A stretch of 64,000 bases of DNA from an uncultured Clostridia bacterium (GCA_934476675.1 CAKSOE010000002.1:1-64000); one strand, 5' to 3'. Numbered from the stretch's first letter, positions 42,518-52,280 are shown. Notes: generated from the letters alone by a model not told the origin. Numbers and translations: made by a program.

Positions 42518-44446
42518 TTATATATCAAGATTTGAAACATATTTTGCATTTGCTTCAATAAATTCGCGGCGCGGCTCAACCTTTTCACCCATAAGAATTG
42601 AGAAGGTTTCATCGGCTGCAATTGCGTCTGCAAGCTCTACCTTTAAAAGCGTTCTCTTTTCGGGATTCATTGTTGTTTCTTTGAGCTCGGCAGGGTCCAT
42701 CTCTCCAAGACCTTTGTAACGCTGAACCTTAGCGCCGCCGCCCATTTCCGCAATCAGTCTGTCACGTTCGGCTTCATCGAACGCAAAGTGTTCTTCAAGA
42801 TTTTTGTTCTTGCCCTTGAACACCTTAAAAAGCGGAGGCTGGGCAATATATACGTTTCCGTTTTCGATAAGCGGACGCATATAACGGAAGAAAAATGTCA
42901 GAAGCAGCGTTCTGATATGAGAACCGTCAACATCGGCATCTGCCATGATAATAATTTTTCCGTATTTGAGGTTGTTTGGGTCGAATTCATCGCCGATACC
43001 TGCACCGAGCGCCTGGATAATCGGCAGCAGCTTTTCATTCGAGTAAACCTTATCTATACGTGATTTTTCAACGTTCAGCATTTTTCCCCAAAGCGGCAAT
43101 ATTGCCTGAAAACGTCTGTTGCGTCCCTGCTTTGCGCTGCCGCCGGCACTGTCTCCCTCGACGATGAACAGTTCTGCATAATCTGCACCTTCATCTGAAC
43201 ATCTGGCAAGTTTGCCTAAAATTGCGGCATTTGACATACCGCCCTTGCTTCGCGTTGCTTCTCTTGCACGCTTTGCAGCTTCTCTTGCGCGTGATGCGGT
43301 AATTGTTTTTTCAAGTATTGTACGCGCAACCTTTGGGTTTTCTTCAAGAAACGCACTGAATTTGTCGTTTAAAGCATTTTCAACCAACATTCTTGCTTCG
43401 CTGTTGCCAAGCTTTGTTTTTGTCTGTCCCTCAAACTGCGCCTCGGTCACTTTTACCGATATAACAGCCGTAAGTCCCTCTCTTGTATCCTCGCCGGAAA
43501 GGTTTGCGTCCTTTTCTTTTAATATGTTGTATTTTCTGGCATAATCGTTTACAACTCTTGTCAGACCTGCTTTAAATCCTGTTTCATGCATACCGCCGTC
43601 AACGGTATGAATGTTGTTGGCGAAACTTAAAAGCGTTTCGTTGTATGATGTGGTATACTGCATTGCAACTTCAACCGTCATATCCTTACGCGAGGATTCA
43701 AAGTATATTATATCATCGTGAATAGTGTCCTTTGAACGATTAAGATAAGCTACAAATTCTTTAATTCCGCCCTCGGCGTGAAGTACCTTTTCGACAGGCG
43801 TTTCAACGCGCTTGTCGGTGAATATGATTTTTACGCCTTTGTTAAGAAATGCCTGTTCTCTTAATCTTTTTAAAAGCGTATCATAATCGAACTCCGTAAC
43901 CTCGAATATTTCGGGGTCGGGGAGGAAGGTAATTTTTGTTCCGGTCTTGTCGGTGTCGCCGATAACCTTTAATTTGCAGGTCGGCTTGCCTCTTTCATAG
44001 CTTTGATAATAAACGTGCTTGCCGTCCGAAACCTCTACCTCAAGTCTTTTTGAAAGCGCATTAACGACAGAAGAACCAACACCGTGCAAACCGCCTGAAA
44101 CCTTATATCCTCCGCCGCCGAATTTACCGCCGGCGTGAAGAATGGTTAAAACCACCTCAACTGTCGGAATACCCTGCTGAGGATGAATACCTACCGGAAT
44201 ACCTCTGCCGTTGTCCGTTACCGTACAGGAATTGTCAGGATTAATATCTACGCGGATTTCCGTACAGTAGCCTGCAAGCGCTTCGTCTATGGAGTTATCT
44301 ACAATTTCATAGACAAGGTGATGCAGTCCGGCAATTGAGGTCGAGCCTATATACATACCAGGACGTTTTCTTACGGCTTCAAGACCTTCGAGAACCTGTA
44401 TTTGGTTTTCGTCATATTTTGTTTCAATTTTCTCTAAATCGCTCAT
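42518..44446 (-). CDS. gyrB: DNA gyrase subunit B
   Basis: GyrB is the ATPase half of the negative-supercoiling topoisomerase. The 642-residue protein has the GHKL ATPase domain (YEIVDNSIDEALAG, DNGRGIPVGIHP, GGLHGVGSSVVNAL), the TOPRIM domain (VEGDSAGGSAKQGRN, DADVDGSHIRTLL) and the C-terminal GyrB segment (YKGLGEMDPAELKETTM). Start ATG 44446 (MSDLEKIETKY) follows AAGGAGT; the frame extends upstream without meaning. gyrA does not follow here. Confidence 0.97.
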   Translation of the reverse strand: MSDLEKIETKYDENQIQVLEGLEAVRKRPGMYIGSTSIAGLHHLVYEIVDNSIDEALAGYCTEIRVDINPDNSCTVTDNGRGIPVGIHPQQGIPTVEVVLTILHAGGKFGGGGYKVSGGLHGVGSSVVNALSKRLEVEVSDGKHVYYQSYERGKPTCKLKVIGDTDKTGTKITFLPDPEIFEVTEFDYDTLLKRLREQAFLNKGVKIIFTDKRVETPVEKVLHAEGGIKEFVAYLNRSKDTIHDDIIYFESSRKDMTVEVAMQYTTSYNETLLSFANNIHTVDGGMHETGFKAGLTRVVNDYARKYNILKEKDANLSGEDTREGLTAVISVKVTEAQFEGQTKTKLGNSEARMLVENALNDKFSAFLEENPKVARTILEKTITASRAREAAKRAREATRSKGGMSNAAILGKLARCSDEGADYAELFIVEGDSAGGSAKQGRNRRFQAILPLWGKMLNVEKSRIDKVYSNEKLLPIIQALGAGIGDEFDPNNLKYGKIIIMADADVDGSHIRTLLLTFFFRYMRPLIENGNVYIAQPPLFKVFKGKNKNLEEHFAFDEAERDRLIAEMGGGAKVQRYKGLGEMDPAELKETTMNPEKRTLLKVELADAIAADETFSILMGEKVEPRREFIEANAKYVSNLDI

Positions 44447-44477
44447 TTTGTTACTCCTTAAAATTTTACATGATATA

Positions 44478-44762
44478 TTAAAAATCCTCTGAAAAGTTTC
44501 CTGCCATACTCTTGCTTTTAAGTCTTTTTGCAAGAACTTTGGACGAAAGTGAGGATAAAAACACCTTGTCGCCGTCTTTGCCGTTAGCGACCACATAAGA
44601 ACGCGGCAAGCCGTCTGTAGCGGCGTTTTTGATGATATTTTTGTTTTGCGCAGCGGAAAGAAAATTTCTTCCCTGACGAGATACGGTAGTGTTGTCCATA
44701 TCAAATATTCCTATGATTTCTTTATCGTTAATTACGAAATCATTTCCGGCATGAAGGTACAT
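44478..44762 (-). CDS. remB: DUF370 protein, RemB/YaaB-like
   Basis: The 94-residue protein begins MYLHAGNDFVINDKEIIGIF with DMDNTTVSRQGRNFL and LPRSYVVANGKDGDKVFLS, matching YaaB/RemB, a matrix-gene regulator paralogous to RemA. In Bacillus yaaB also lies between recF and gyrB. AAAGGAA precedes ATG 44762. Confidence 0.9.
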   Translation of the reverse strand: MYLHAGNDFVINDKEIIGIFDMDNTTVSRQGRNFLSAAQNKNIIKNAATDGLPRSYVVANGKDGDKVFLSSLSSKVLAKRLKSKSMAGNFSEDF

Positions 44763-44777
44763 TTTTTATTTTTCCTT

Positions 44778-45860
44778 TCATACTATTTTTCCGCCGTTTA
44801 CGCAGAACAGCTTTGTGTCCTTTGTATCGGCTTTCAAGTCACAGTCGGTGCTGGTGATAAGCGTCTGCTTGTTTTTTATTTTTTCCGATAAATAGCTTCT
44901 GCGATTTATATCAAGCTCGCTTAATATATCGTCCAAAAGCAGTATCGGATATTCGCTTTTTATGCTCTCGATATAATCCGCCTGAGCTATTTTTAAGCTT
45001 AATGCTGCCGTGCGCTGCTGCCCCTGTGATGAAAACAGCCGCGCTTCGCGTTCGTCTACCGATATGGCAATGTCGTCGCGCTGAACTCCGTACTGCGCCG
45101 ACCCCATATCAATTTCACGTTCCGAATGTTTTTGTAAAAACTCCATAACCTCATCTTCGGTTATATCATCGCATTTAATTCCCGGGGCATACCTTACTGT
45201 AAGATTTTCGCCCGAAATTTCATTTTGTATACCGGCGGCAAATTTACATAAAAGCTCAATGGATTCGCGGCGGCTTTTCATAATTTTTGCTCCGGTCTGC
45301 GCAAGCTGCAAATTCCACACATCAAGCATTTCTCTGCCTTTGCCGTTTCCGCTCCTTATATTTTTCAATAAAAAGTTTTTCTGAACAAGAGCCTTGTTAT
45401 AATCAATCAGATTTGCAAGATATGAGGGGTACAGCTGGCTTATGGCGCTGTCGATAAAACGCCGTCTGACCGACGGAGAGCCTTTCACAAGCTCCAGATC
45501 CTCCGGCGAAAACATTACAACGTTGAGATAGCTCATAAGCATTGACAGCTTGGTTATCTGCACATGATTTATCCGTATGTTTTTTTTGCCGTTTTTGGCG
45601 AGCCTGAGCTCTGCTTTGTAATCGCGTGTGTTATCGTGAAATTCGGTTTCAAGAGCCATAAATTCGCTCCCGAAACGTATCATTTCTCGATCTGCTTTTG
45701 CGCGGTGGCTTCTGCCGTGCGCAAAGAGATACACAGCTTCGAGAATATTTGTTTTTCCCTGCGCATTGTTGCCGTATATCAGATTTGTCAGCGGCGAAAA
45801 CTCTATCTTTTCCGATTTATAGTTTCTGAAATTTTTCAGAGTAAGTGAGGAAATATACAT
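44778..45860 (-). CDS. recF: DNA replication and repair protein RecF
   Basis: RecF helps load RecA at gaps. The 360-residue SMC-like ATPase has Walker A YGNNAQGKTNILEAVY (about 30-45), the RRRFIDSAISQLYP segment, the signature LFSSQGQQRTAALSLKIAQ and Walker B PILLLDDILSELD. Its ATG directly follows the stop of the S4 gene, so the two are translationally coupled. Confidence 0.96.
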   Translation of the reverse strand: MYISSLTLKNFRNYKSEKIEFSPLTNLIYGNNAQGKTNILEAVYLFAHGRSHRAKADREMIRFGSEFMALETEFHDNTRDYKAELRLAKNGKKNIRINHVQITKLSMLMSYLNVVMFSPEDLELVKGSPSVRRRFIDSAISQLYPSYLANLIDYNKALVQKNFLLKNIRSGNGKGREMLDVWNLQLAQTGAKIMKSRRESIELLCKFAAGIQNEISGENLTVRYAPGIKCDDITEDEVMEFLQKHSEREIDMGSAQYGVQRDDIAISVDEREARLFSSQGQQRTAALSLKIAQADYIESIKSEYPILLLDDILSELDINRRSYLSEKIKNKQTLITSTDCDLKADTKDTKLFCVNGGKIV

Positions 45861-46085
45861 TTATTCCACATCCACCGTAACCGTTTCATCGTCAAACTCC
45901 ACTCTGACTTTGTCGCCGGGGCGAAGTTTTTTACCGCGCATGGTACACGGCTCATCGTTAACAAAAACGATTTCTTCCGATACCATGTCCTTTGCGTCAC
46001 TGCCGGATTCGGCAACGCCGCTGAATTTCAAAAGCTGGTCAAGCTTTATAAATTCCGTATTTATTTTAGTTTTAATATTTTCCAC
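45861..46085 (-). CDS. yaaA: S4-domain RNA-binding protein, YaaA type
   Basis: The 74-residue protein is a single S4 domain (FIKLDQLLKFSGVAESGSDA, then EEIVFVNDEPCTMRGKKL and GDKVRV), as in the gene between dnaN and recF of Bacillus. GTG 46085 lies 7 nt after GAGGTG and is preferred; GTG 46094 would add three residues. It lies 10 nt after relA and directly before recF. Confidence 0.88.
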   Translation of the reverse strand: MENIKTKINTEFIKLDQLLKFSGVAESGSDAKDMVSEEIVFVNDEPCTMRGKKLRPGDKVRVEFDDETVTVDVE

Positions 46086-46095
46086 AATCAGCACC

Positions 46096-48357
46096 TCAGT
46101 TTGAAATTCTCTTAATGGACGTTACGCCTTTAATCTGCTTGATTTTCTTTGTCAGCACCGCAAGTTCTGCCGTACTTTTTATAACAACGCCCATCTGAAT
46201 AACCGCCATATTCTTTTTATTCACAAATGCATTAACCGACTTGAACGAAATATTAAGTCCGGCAAGGATATTTGTGATTTCAAGCAGTACGCCGTCGCGG
46301 TTGGGAAGCTCTGCCTGTAAGTTTGCCACATATGATTCCGATGTGTTGTCCGCCCATTCTACTTCGATAATACGGCTTTTATCCTCATCGGATAAAATAT
46401 CTATATTCATATTGGGGCAGTCGCGCCTGTGGACGCTGACGCCTCTGCCGCGTGTGATAAAGCCTATTATGTCATCTCCGGCAACAGGATTGCAGCAATG
46501 AGCAAGACGAATAAGACAGTTGTCTATGCCTTTTACTATTATACCCTTGTCCGACACACCGCGGCGTTTGGGTTCGGGCTGCTCGGGCAGCTCTTTCCCC
46601 TCAGCTATATCTTCAAGACGTTTCTTTTCGCGCAGTTCGCGCTGGACTCTGAGCCAGTTTTCACGCAGCCTTAAAACCACCTTTTGAGCGGTCAAACCTC
46701 CGTAGCCTACACCGGCATACAAATCGTCAAGGGAGTTAAAGCCGTGGCGTTTTATTATAACATCTACCCATTCCGGCACGAAAAGCTGCGCATGAGTGTT
46801 TCCGACACGCTTTAATTCGTGTTCGATAAGTTCCTTGCCATGTTCGATGTTTTCGTCGCGACGTTCACGCTTGAACCATTGGTTTATTTTGTTGCGTGCC
46901 GATGAGGTACGGCATATTTTAAGCCAATCCCTGCTCGGACCGCGTGTATTTGAGGTCAGTATTTCAACAATTTCGCCGTTTTTCAGAATGTAGTTATTCG
47001 GCACAATTTTTCCGTTAACCTTTGCGCCGCTCATTTTGTAGCCCACCTGCGAATGTATGGCAAACGCAAAATCTATTACCGTACTCTTGGCGGGGAGAGA
47101 AATAACTCTGCCATGCGGAGTGAACACAAACACCTCGTCGGCAAACAGGTCGAATTTAAGAGTATTGAAAAATTCGTCCGTATCAATAATTTCTGTTTGT
47201 GTGTCGAGAAGCTGCCTTACCCAGCTTAACGTGCTGTCCATGGAATTATCGCCGGAAACGCCTTCTTTGTACTTCCAATGCGCCGCGATACCCTCTTCGG
47301 CAACTTTGTGCATTTCCCATGTACGAATCTGAATTTCAAACGGTGTGCCGTTAGGCCCTATGACGGTTGTATGCAGCGACTGATACATATTCGGTTTAGG
47401 CATGGCAATGTAGTCCTTAAACCGCATAGGTACGGGTGTGTACAAATCATGCACCATTCCCAGAACCGCATAACAGTCCGCCACTGTGGAAACAATTATA
47501 CGCACGGCAAACAAATCGTATAATTCATCGATTGTTTTGTTCTGAGTATACATTTTGCGGAATATGCTGTAAAAATGCTTTGCACGGCCTGTCACCTGAC
47601 CGTCTATGCCGAGATTTTTAAGCTTTTCCGAAAGTATGGACATTATCTCGTTGATAAATTTTTCTCGTTCGCTCTTTTTCTGATTAATACTGGTTCTGAT
47701 TTCCTCATATGCCACGGGATCAAGGTATTTTAGAGCTAAATCCTCCAGTTCAATCTTAATTTTTGACATACCGAGTCTGTGAGCGAGCGGCGCATAAACA
47801 TCAAGCGTTTCCTTGGATATAAGCAGCTGCTTTTCGGTCGGCATAAAATCAAGTGTACGCATATTGTGAAGCCTGTCTATAAGTTTTATAACAATAACGC
47901 GTATATCCTTAGACATGGCGAAAAACATTTTTCTTAAATTTTCAACCTGCTGTTCTTCGCGCGTGTTGTATTTAATCTGTTCAAGCTTTGTAACGCCGTC
48001 AACAAGCTCCGCAACATTTTTGCCGAAAAACGTTTCTATATCCTCATAGGTGTAGGGAGTGTCCTCTACGACGTCATGAAGCAGCGCTGCGCTTATTGCG
48101 GTGGCGTCCAGTCCGAGTTGAGAAGCTATATAAGCAATCTGTACGGGATGATCTATATACGGATCACCGCTTCGGCGAAACTGATTTTTGTGTGCGGCGC
48201 GCGCAAGAAAGTAAGCCGTATAAATCATATCCGTATTTGCTGCCGGACTATAAGATTTTACGCGCTCAACAATAGTATCAACCAGTTTGTCGGTATCCGA
48301 CTCGCCATGCCGTTCTATTTTCTCGGGCTCTAATATAGCTTTGTTTTCCTCTGCCAT
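46096..48357 (-). CDS. relA: Bifunctional (p)ppGpp synthetase/hydrolase RelA/SpoT
   Basis: The 753-residue protein makes and degrades the stringent alarmone. Domains in order: HD hydrolase (about 45-200, with SGDPYIDHP and LLHDVVEDTPY), synthetase (about 240-360, GRAKHFYSIFRKM and MYQSLHTTVIG), TGS (about 400-460, VFVFTPHGRVISLP), a zinc-finger/helical region with HCCNPVAGDDIIGF and HRRDCPN, and a C-terminal ACT domain (about 680-753). Both HD and synthetase motifs look intact. GGAAAGGA precedes ATG 48357. Confidence 0.97.
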   Translation of the reverse strand: MAEENKAILEPEKIERHGESDTDKLVDTIVERVKSYSPAANTDMIYTAYFLARAAHKNQFRRSGDPYIDHPVQIAYIASQLGLDATAISAALLHDVVEDTPYTYEDIETFFGKNVAELVDGVTKLEQIKYNTREEQQVENLRKMFFAMSKDIRVIVIKLIDRLHNMRTLDFMPTEKQLLISKETLDVYAPLAHRLGMSKIKIELEDLALKYLDPVAYEEIRTSINQKKSEREKFINEIMSILSEKLKNLGIDGQVTGRAKHFYSIFRKMYTQNKTIDELYDLFAVRIIVSTVADCYAVLGMVHDLYTPVPMRFKDYIAMPKPNMYQSLHTTVIGPNGTPFEIQIRTWEMHKVAEEGIAAHWKYKEGVSGDNSMDSTLSWVRQLLDTQTEIIDTDEFFNTLKFDLFADEVFVFTPHGRVISLPAKSTVIDFAFAIHSQVGYKMSGAKVNGKIVPNNYILKNGEIVEILTSNTRGPSRDWLKICRTSSARNKINQWFKRERRDENIEHGKELIEHELKRVGNTHAQLFVPEWVDVIIKRHGFNSLDDLYAGVGYGGLTAQKVVLRLRENWLRVQRELREKKRLEDIAEGKELPEQPEPKRRGVSDKGIIVKGIDNCLIRLAHCCNPVAGDDIIGFITRGRGVSVHRRDCPNMNIDILSDEDKSRIIEVEWADNTSESYVANLQAELPNRDGVLLEITNILAGLNISFKSVNAFVNKKNMAVIQMGVVIKSTAELAVLTKKIKQIKGVTSIKRISN

Positions 48358-48371
48358 TATTTATCCTTTCC

Positions 48372-50087
48372 TCAGCGCCGCTTTATATCTTTAATGTTCA
48401 GCTGAACATTTTCGTAGCCCTGATAATTATTTGTTTCCATATAAAACGCAACGTCGGCGCTGTCGCCTTCATGCATTGTATCGCATAAATCTCCGAAATT
48501 AAAACCTATGCAATTGATATATTTCCCGTCATTTTGCAGCTTGAGCCGCAGATGACGTCCATCAATGCCGACGCGGCTTATTGCCGCAATACGTGAGTCT
48601 GAAAGCGAAAATATCGGCTTTTCGTTGCCCATGCCAAACGGTTCAAGCGTTTCAAGGAGCTTTGCCGATTCGACCGATACATCTTTTGCAGAAACGCGGC
48701 AATCAATTCCCAGCTCCGGAATCATATTGCTGACGGATAATCTTCCGTCGGCATATTTGTTAATCCGCCTTGAAAATTCTTCTATATCCGCCTCGTCGAT
48801 GCCCAGTCCGGCAGCTGCCGAATGTCCGCCGAATTCGTTAAGCTTATCTTCACACTGCGAAAGTGCATCAAACAAATCAAATGACGGGATCGAACGTCCC
48901 GAACCTTTGCCCTCACCGTTTTCGTCAAGTGAAATAAGTATGCACGGCCTATAGAAAAGCTCGCAGATTCTTGAAGCGACAATACCTATAACGCCTTGAT
49001 GCCAGCCTTTTTTTGCAAGCACTATAACTTTTTTCTTTTCGAAATTTATATCCTCTGCGATAAGGCTTAAAGCTTCGTCGTATATTTTTTGTTCTGTAAG
49101 CCTGCGTTCGGTGTTTTCACAATCAAGCTTTTCGGCAATCTTTGCGGCTTCCTCGGTGTCGCTTGCCATAAGAAGCTCCACGCCGGTTGCGGCGGCGCCG
49201 AGTCTGCCTGCCGCATTCAGGCGCGGTGCAAGCGTAAATGCAATCGAATCGGCGCTTAGTGTGTTAAGCTGCGCTCCCGCAGCTTTGAAAAGCGCCGCAA
49301 CCCCGGGGCGCATAGATGAACGCATAGCCTTTATTCCGCGGTCAACGATAATTCTGTTTTCGTCCGTCAGCGGGACAACATCTGCAATCGTGCCGATTGC
49401 GGCAATATCTGCATATTTCATAAAACATTGAGTTGTATTCATTTTAAGAGCCATGGCAAGTGCAAGCACAAGCTTAAACGCCACTCCAACGCCTGCAAGT
49501 CCGTCAAACGGGTATTCGGAACCGGGAGTTTTCGGGTTTATTATCGCGCAGGCGTCCTCGGGCAGACGTTCCTTGCAGGTATGGTGATCCGTAACAATTA
49601 CGTCCATGCCTAAAAGCTTAGCAAACGAAACCTCGCCCAAAGCCGTTATGCCGCAGTCCACGGAAATCATAAGCTTAATGCCCTGCTTAATAAATCTATT
49701 CACCGCTTTAATATTTATTCCGTAGCCCTCGTCGCGCCTGTCGGGAATATAGAATGACACATCGGCGCCTATTGATGTCAGAAAATCCAGCATCAGAGTG
49801 GTTGAAGTTATTCCATCAACGTCATAATCGCCGTAAATCGTTATTTTTTCCTTATTTTCAACCGCTTGAAGAATACGGTTCACGGCTTTCTTCATATCGT
49901 TAAAAAGCAGAGGATTGTGCACGTTTTTCATTGATTTGGAAAGAAAAGAGGGAATGTCATTTTCATTTATACCCCGATTAAGCAGTATCGAGGCAATAAC
50001 GGGCGGTATGTTCAGCTTTCTGCTTATATTGTCAGCCGCACTGCTCGTTGAATTACTGCTGCGGTATTTCCATTTCTTTTCAATCAT
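48372..50087 (-). CDS. recJ: Single-stranded-DNA-specific exonuclease RecJ
   Basis: RecJ is a 5'-3' ssDNA exonuclease of repair and recombination. The 571-residue protein has the DHH motifs YGDYDVDGITSTTLMLDFL and VTDHHTCKERLP, the DHHA1 segment with GGHSAAAGLGI and a C-terminal OB region (VQLNIKDIKRR). ATG 50087 follows GGGAGAATTGG. It is the first gene of the recJ-relA-yaaA-recF-remB-gyrB run. Confidence 0.95.
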   Translation of the reverse strand: MIEKKWKYRSSNSTSSAADNISRKLNIPPVIASILLNRGINENDIPSFLSKSMKNVHNPLLFNDMKKAVNRILQAVENKEKITIYGDYDVDGITSTTLMLDFLTSIGADVSFYIPDRRDEGYGINIKAVNRFIKQGIKLMISVDCGITALGEVSFAKLLGMDVIVTDHHTCKERLPEDACAIINPKTPGSEYPFDGLAGVGVAFKLVLALAMALKMNTTQCFMKYADIAAIGTIADVVPLTDENRIIVDRGIKAMRSSMRPGVAALFKAAGAQLNTLSADSIAFTLAPRLNAAGRLGAAATGVELLMASDTEEAAKIAEKLDCENTERRLTEQKIYDEALSLIAEDINFEKKKVIVLAKKGWHQGVIGIVASRICELFYRPCILISLDENGEGKGSGRSIPSFDLFDALSQCEDKLNEFGGHSAAAGLGIDEADIEEFSRRINKYADGRLSVSNMIPELGIDCRVSAKDVSVESAKLLETLEPFGMGNEKPIFSLSDSRIAAISRVGIDGRHLRLKLQNDGKYINCIGFNFGDLCDTMHEGDSADVAFYMETNNYQGYENVQLNIKDIKRR

Positions 50088-50122
50088 TCCAATTCTCCCA
50101 AACACAAACAAATTCTCATTAC

Positions 50123-50151
50123 ATTATAACATTTTTTTATAAAAATTTCAA
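50123..50151 (-). promoter_or_regulatory. Promoter of the recJ-gyrB gene run
   Basis: Minus strand TTGAAA (50151-50146) and extended TGT-TATAAT (-10 at 50128-50123), spacer 17 nt. Confidence 0.8.
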
Positions 50152-50265
50152 GTAAAACAGCAAATTTAATTGCCAAACATCGGAGTATTTGAAAAAAATG
50201 CAGGAATAACGTAATTTTTGCGGCATATATATATTATAGTAAAAAGTTTGAAAGGATGAAAATAC

Positions 50266-51165
50266 ATGGGATACGATTATGAAAATCTTTGTGCGGATAT
50301 AGACACGCTTGTGGGAAATTACGGAAAAATAGAAAAAATGGTTATAGGAAAAAGCATTATGGGCAGGGACATAATATGCCTTAAAGCAGGGAATGGGAGA
50401 AGAAAGCTTGTACTTCTCGGCGCATACCATGGTCTTGAATATCTGACGTCGGCATTTTTAATTAAATTTCTGACGGAATACACGGCAAATGCCGTTTTGG
50501 GGAGCGGATATTTCGGTCACAGCGCATCCCGGCTTTTTAAGGATATAACGCTGTATGTAATACCAATGGTAAATCCTGACGGCGTGGATATAGCGGTGAA
50601 CGGGCTGGACATAACAAATCCGTACCACAGAAGTCTGATAAGCCTTGCCGGAATACATAGCTTTAACAGTGTGTGGCAGGCAAATGCGAGAGGAGTAGAT
50701 CTTAATCATAATCATGATGCGGACTGGAGTATGGTTGCGGAAAAACCGTCACCGTCGAAATTCGGAGGAGAATATCCCGAAAGCGAGCCGGAAACGCGCG
50801 CAGTGGTGGATTTTGTACGAGACGCAGACTGTGATATGATGATTACATTCCATTCGCAGGGAAAAGAAATATATTACGACTTTAACGGAACGGTACCGCA
50901 GGGCGCATACGAAACGGCACAGAAAATGGCTGCGGAGAGCGGTTATACGGTTTCAAAGCCTATGGGAAGTGCGGCATTCGGCGGATGCAAGGACTGGTTT
51001 ATTTCGGAATTCGGGCGAATGGGATTCACGGTAGAGGTAGGACTCGGCAGGAATCCGCTGCCTATGGAACAGCTTGATGAAATTTACGAGGAAAATGCAA
51101 AGCTTTTGCTGACAGCAATGGAGGAAAGCATAGAGAAAAAATGTACGGGCCGCTGTATAATTTAA
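50266..51165 (+). CDS. M14 family zinc peptidase, gamma-D-glutamyl-diaminopimelate peptidase-like
   Basis: The 299-residue M14 carboxypeptidase-fold enzyme has zinc ligands in GAYHGLEYLTS (His-x-x-Glu) and MITFHSQG (His), the substrate segment GVDLNHNHDADW and the catalytic Glu in GFTVEVGLG. It resembles YqgT/ENP1, cytoplasmic enzymes that cut gamma-D-Glu-DAP bonds in wall peptides. It has no signal peptide. GAAAGGATG precedes ATG 50266. A -10-like CATATATATA lies upstream but no promoter is certain. Confidence 0.88.
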   Translation: MGYDYENLCADIDTLVGNYGKIEKMVIGKSIMGRDIICLKAGNGRRKLVLLGAYHGLEYLTSAFLIKFLTEYTANAVLGSGYFGHSASRLFKDITLYVIPMVNPDGVDIAVNGLDITNPYHRSLISLAGIHSFNSVWQANARGVDLNHNHDADWSMVAEKPSPSKFGGEYPESEPETRAVVDFVRDADCDMMITFHSQGKEIYYDFNGTVPQGAYETAQKMAAESGYTVSKPMGSAAFGGCKDWFISEFGRMGFTVEVGLGRNPLPMEQLDEIYEENAKLLLTAMEESIEKKCTGRCII

Positions 51166-51170
51166 TGAAA

Positions 51171-51218
51171 ATAAAACGCATCAACCGTGTACAAACGTAT
51201 GCCGTTGATGCGTTTTAT
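51171..51218 (+). terminator. Terminator after the M14 peptidase gene
   Basis: ATAAAACGCATCAAC (51171-51185) pairs perfectly with GTTGATGCGTTTTAT (51204-51218), 15 bp. The 3' side contains TATGCCGTTG, shared with hairpins at 14597 and 57656. Confidence 0.75.
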
Positions 51219-51306
51219 GCGCTTTTTTCGGTTAATCGAACAAAACTTAATCAAAATGATACATCAATTATAAGGTTTTGAAATAAATTTTTGTTAAAAA
51301 TTTAAC

Positions 51307-51335
51307 TTGAAAAAGCATATGCTATATGCTATAAT
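51307..51335 (+). promoter_or_regulatory. Promoter of the ATP synthase operon
   Basis: TTGAAA (51307-51312) and extended TGC-TATAAT (-10 at 51330-51335), spacer 17 nt containing tandem ATATGCT. Confidence 0.8.
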
Positions 51336-51344
51336 GAGTGCGTC

Positions 51345-51382
51345 AAGGGAGATAAGCGCGAGGGCGGCTGTCTCTTTTTTGC
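51345..51382 (+). other. Possible attenuator in the atp leader
   Basis: AAGGGAGA (51345-51352) can pair with TCTCTTTT (51371-51378) around an inner AGC/GCT, with T residues at the 3' side, about 100 nt before atpB. The stem has two G-U pairs and is weak, so regulation here is only a possibility. The rest of the leader up to 51467 shows nothing firm. Confidence 0.3.
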
Positions 51383-51467
51383 TGATATATGAGTATAACA
51401 TTTAATGATAGGTGATATATTCATATATACATAAAGTAAAGAAAGGATTTACGGAAGGAGGGATATT

Positions 51468-52280
51468 ATGGATAAGAAAAAGAAGAAAATAAGCATTATT
51501 GTTTTTGCGGTAATCATAGCTGTGCTGCTTGTGGGAATATTCTTAACCAAACCGTCCGGCGGAGACGAAAATATTCAGACTGCAATGCGTGATGCGGTTT
51601 TGCATGAGGAGAACAGAATAAGTCTGTTCGGGATTAAGGATGTCAATCCGGGTCTTGTCTCGGCGTTTACCGTAACGGCTGTATTGCTTGTATTTTCACT
51701 TATTGTACGAATTTTCGTAATACCGAAGTTTACGTATATTCCGGGCAGGTTTCAGCTGGCGCTTGAGCAGGCTGTCGGAATGTTTGACGGTCTTGCAAAA
51801 ACAAACAGTCCTCACAGAAACAAATTCCTGGGCGCATATATTTTTGCCGCAGGCGCATACATTTTTGTGGGAACGCTTTTCGAGCTTTTGGGCTTGCAGG
51901 TGATAACCACCTCGGGCAGCTCCGTATCGTTGCCGGCGCCGCTGGCGGATATAAACGGTGCAATTATGCTTGGATGTCTGTCGTATACGATTATACTGTC
52001 AGGAGGAATTATCGGCAATAAGCTTAAAGGAGTCGGTCAGACGCTAAAAGACTTTTCACTTCCGATTTCTATGAGTTTCCGACTTTTCGGTGCGCTTTTA
52101 AGCGGTGCGCTTGTAACGGAGCTTGTATATTATTATAAACAGCTCAGCTTTGTGTTGCCTGTTATAGTGGGAGTCATGTTCACGCTTCTGCACGCACTTA
52201 TTCAGGCATATGTCCTTACTATGCTTACGGCTTTGTTCTACGGGGAGGTTTCCGAGCCGAGCGAAAAAACAACAAAGTGA
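51468..52280 (+). CDS. atpB: ATP synthase F0 subunit a
   Basis: Subunit a forms the ion half-channels beside the c ring. The 270-residue protein has the essential Arg in SFRLFGALLSGALV, the LLHALIQAYVLTMLTALF helix near the C-terminus and about six membrane helices, including an extra one at the N-terminus (about 8-27). AAGGAGGG precedes ATG 51468. It is the first gene; atpI is absent. Confidence 0.95.
   Translation: MDKKKKKISIIVFAVIIAVLLVGIFLTKPSGGDENIQTAMRDAVLHEENRISLFGIKDVNPGLVSAFTVTAVLLVFSLIVRIFVIPKFTYIPGRFQLALEQAVGMFDGLAKTNSPHRNKFLGAYIFAAGAYIFVGTLFELLGLQVITTSGSSVSLPAPLADINGAIMLGCLSYTIILSGGIIGNKLKGVGQTLKDFSLPISMSFRLFGALLSGALVTELVYYYKQLSFVLPVIVGVMFTLLHALIQAYVLTMLTALFYGEVSEPSEKTTK

Noticed and set aside
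44447..44704. Longer gyrB reading frame reaching over remB
   Set aside because: The extra 86 codons lie antiphase to the well-supported remB gene and contain no GyrB-like sequence; ATG 44446 has a good ribosome site.
42369..50111. Replication origin near gyrB and recF
   Set aside because: No dnaA or dnaN is present, and the intergenic spaces are too short and show no cluster of DnaA boxes.
50204..50235. Sporulation sigma promoter before the M14 peptidase gene
   Set aside because: GAATA and CATATATATA are present, but the spacing (15 nt) and -10 sequence fit neither sigma-E, sigma-G nor sigma-K well enough to claim.
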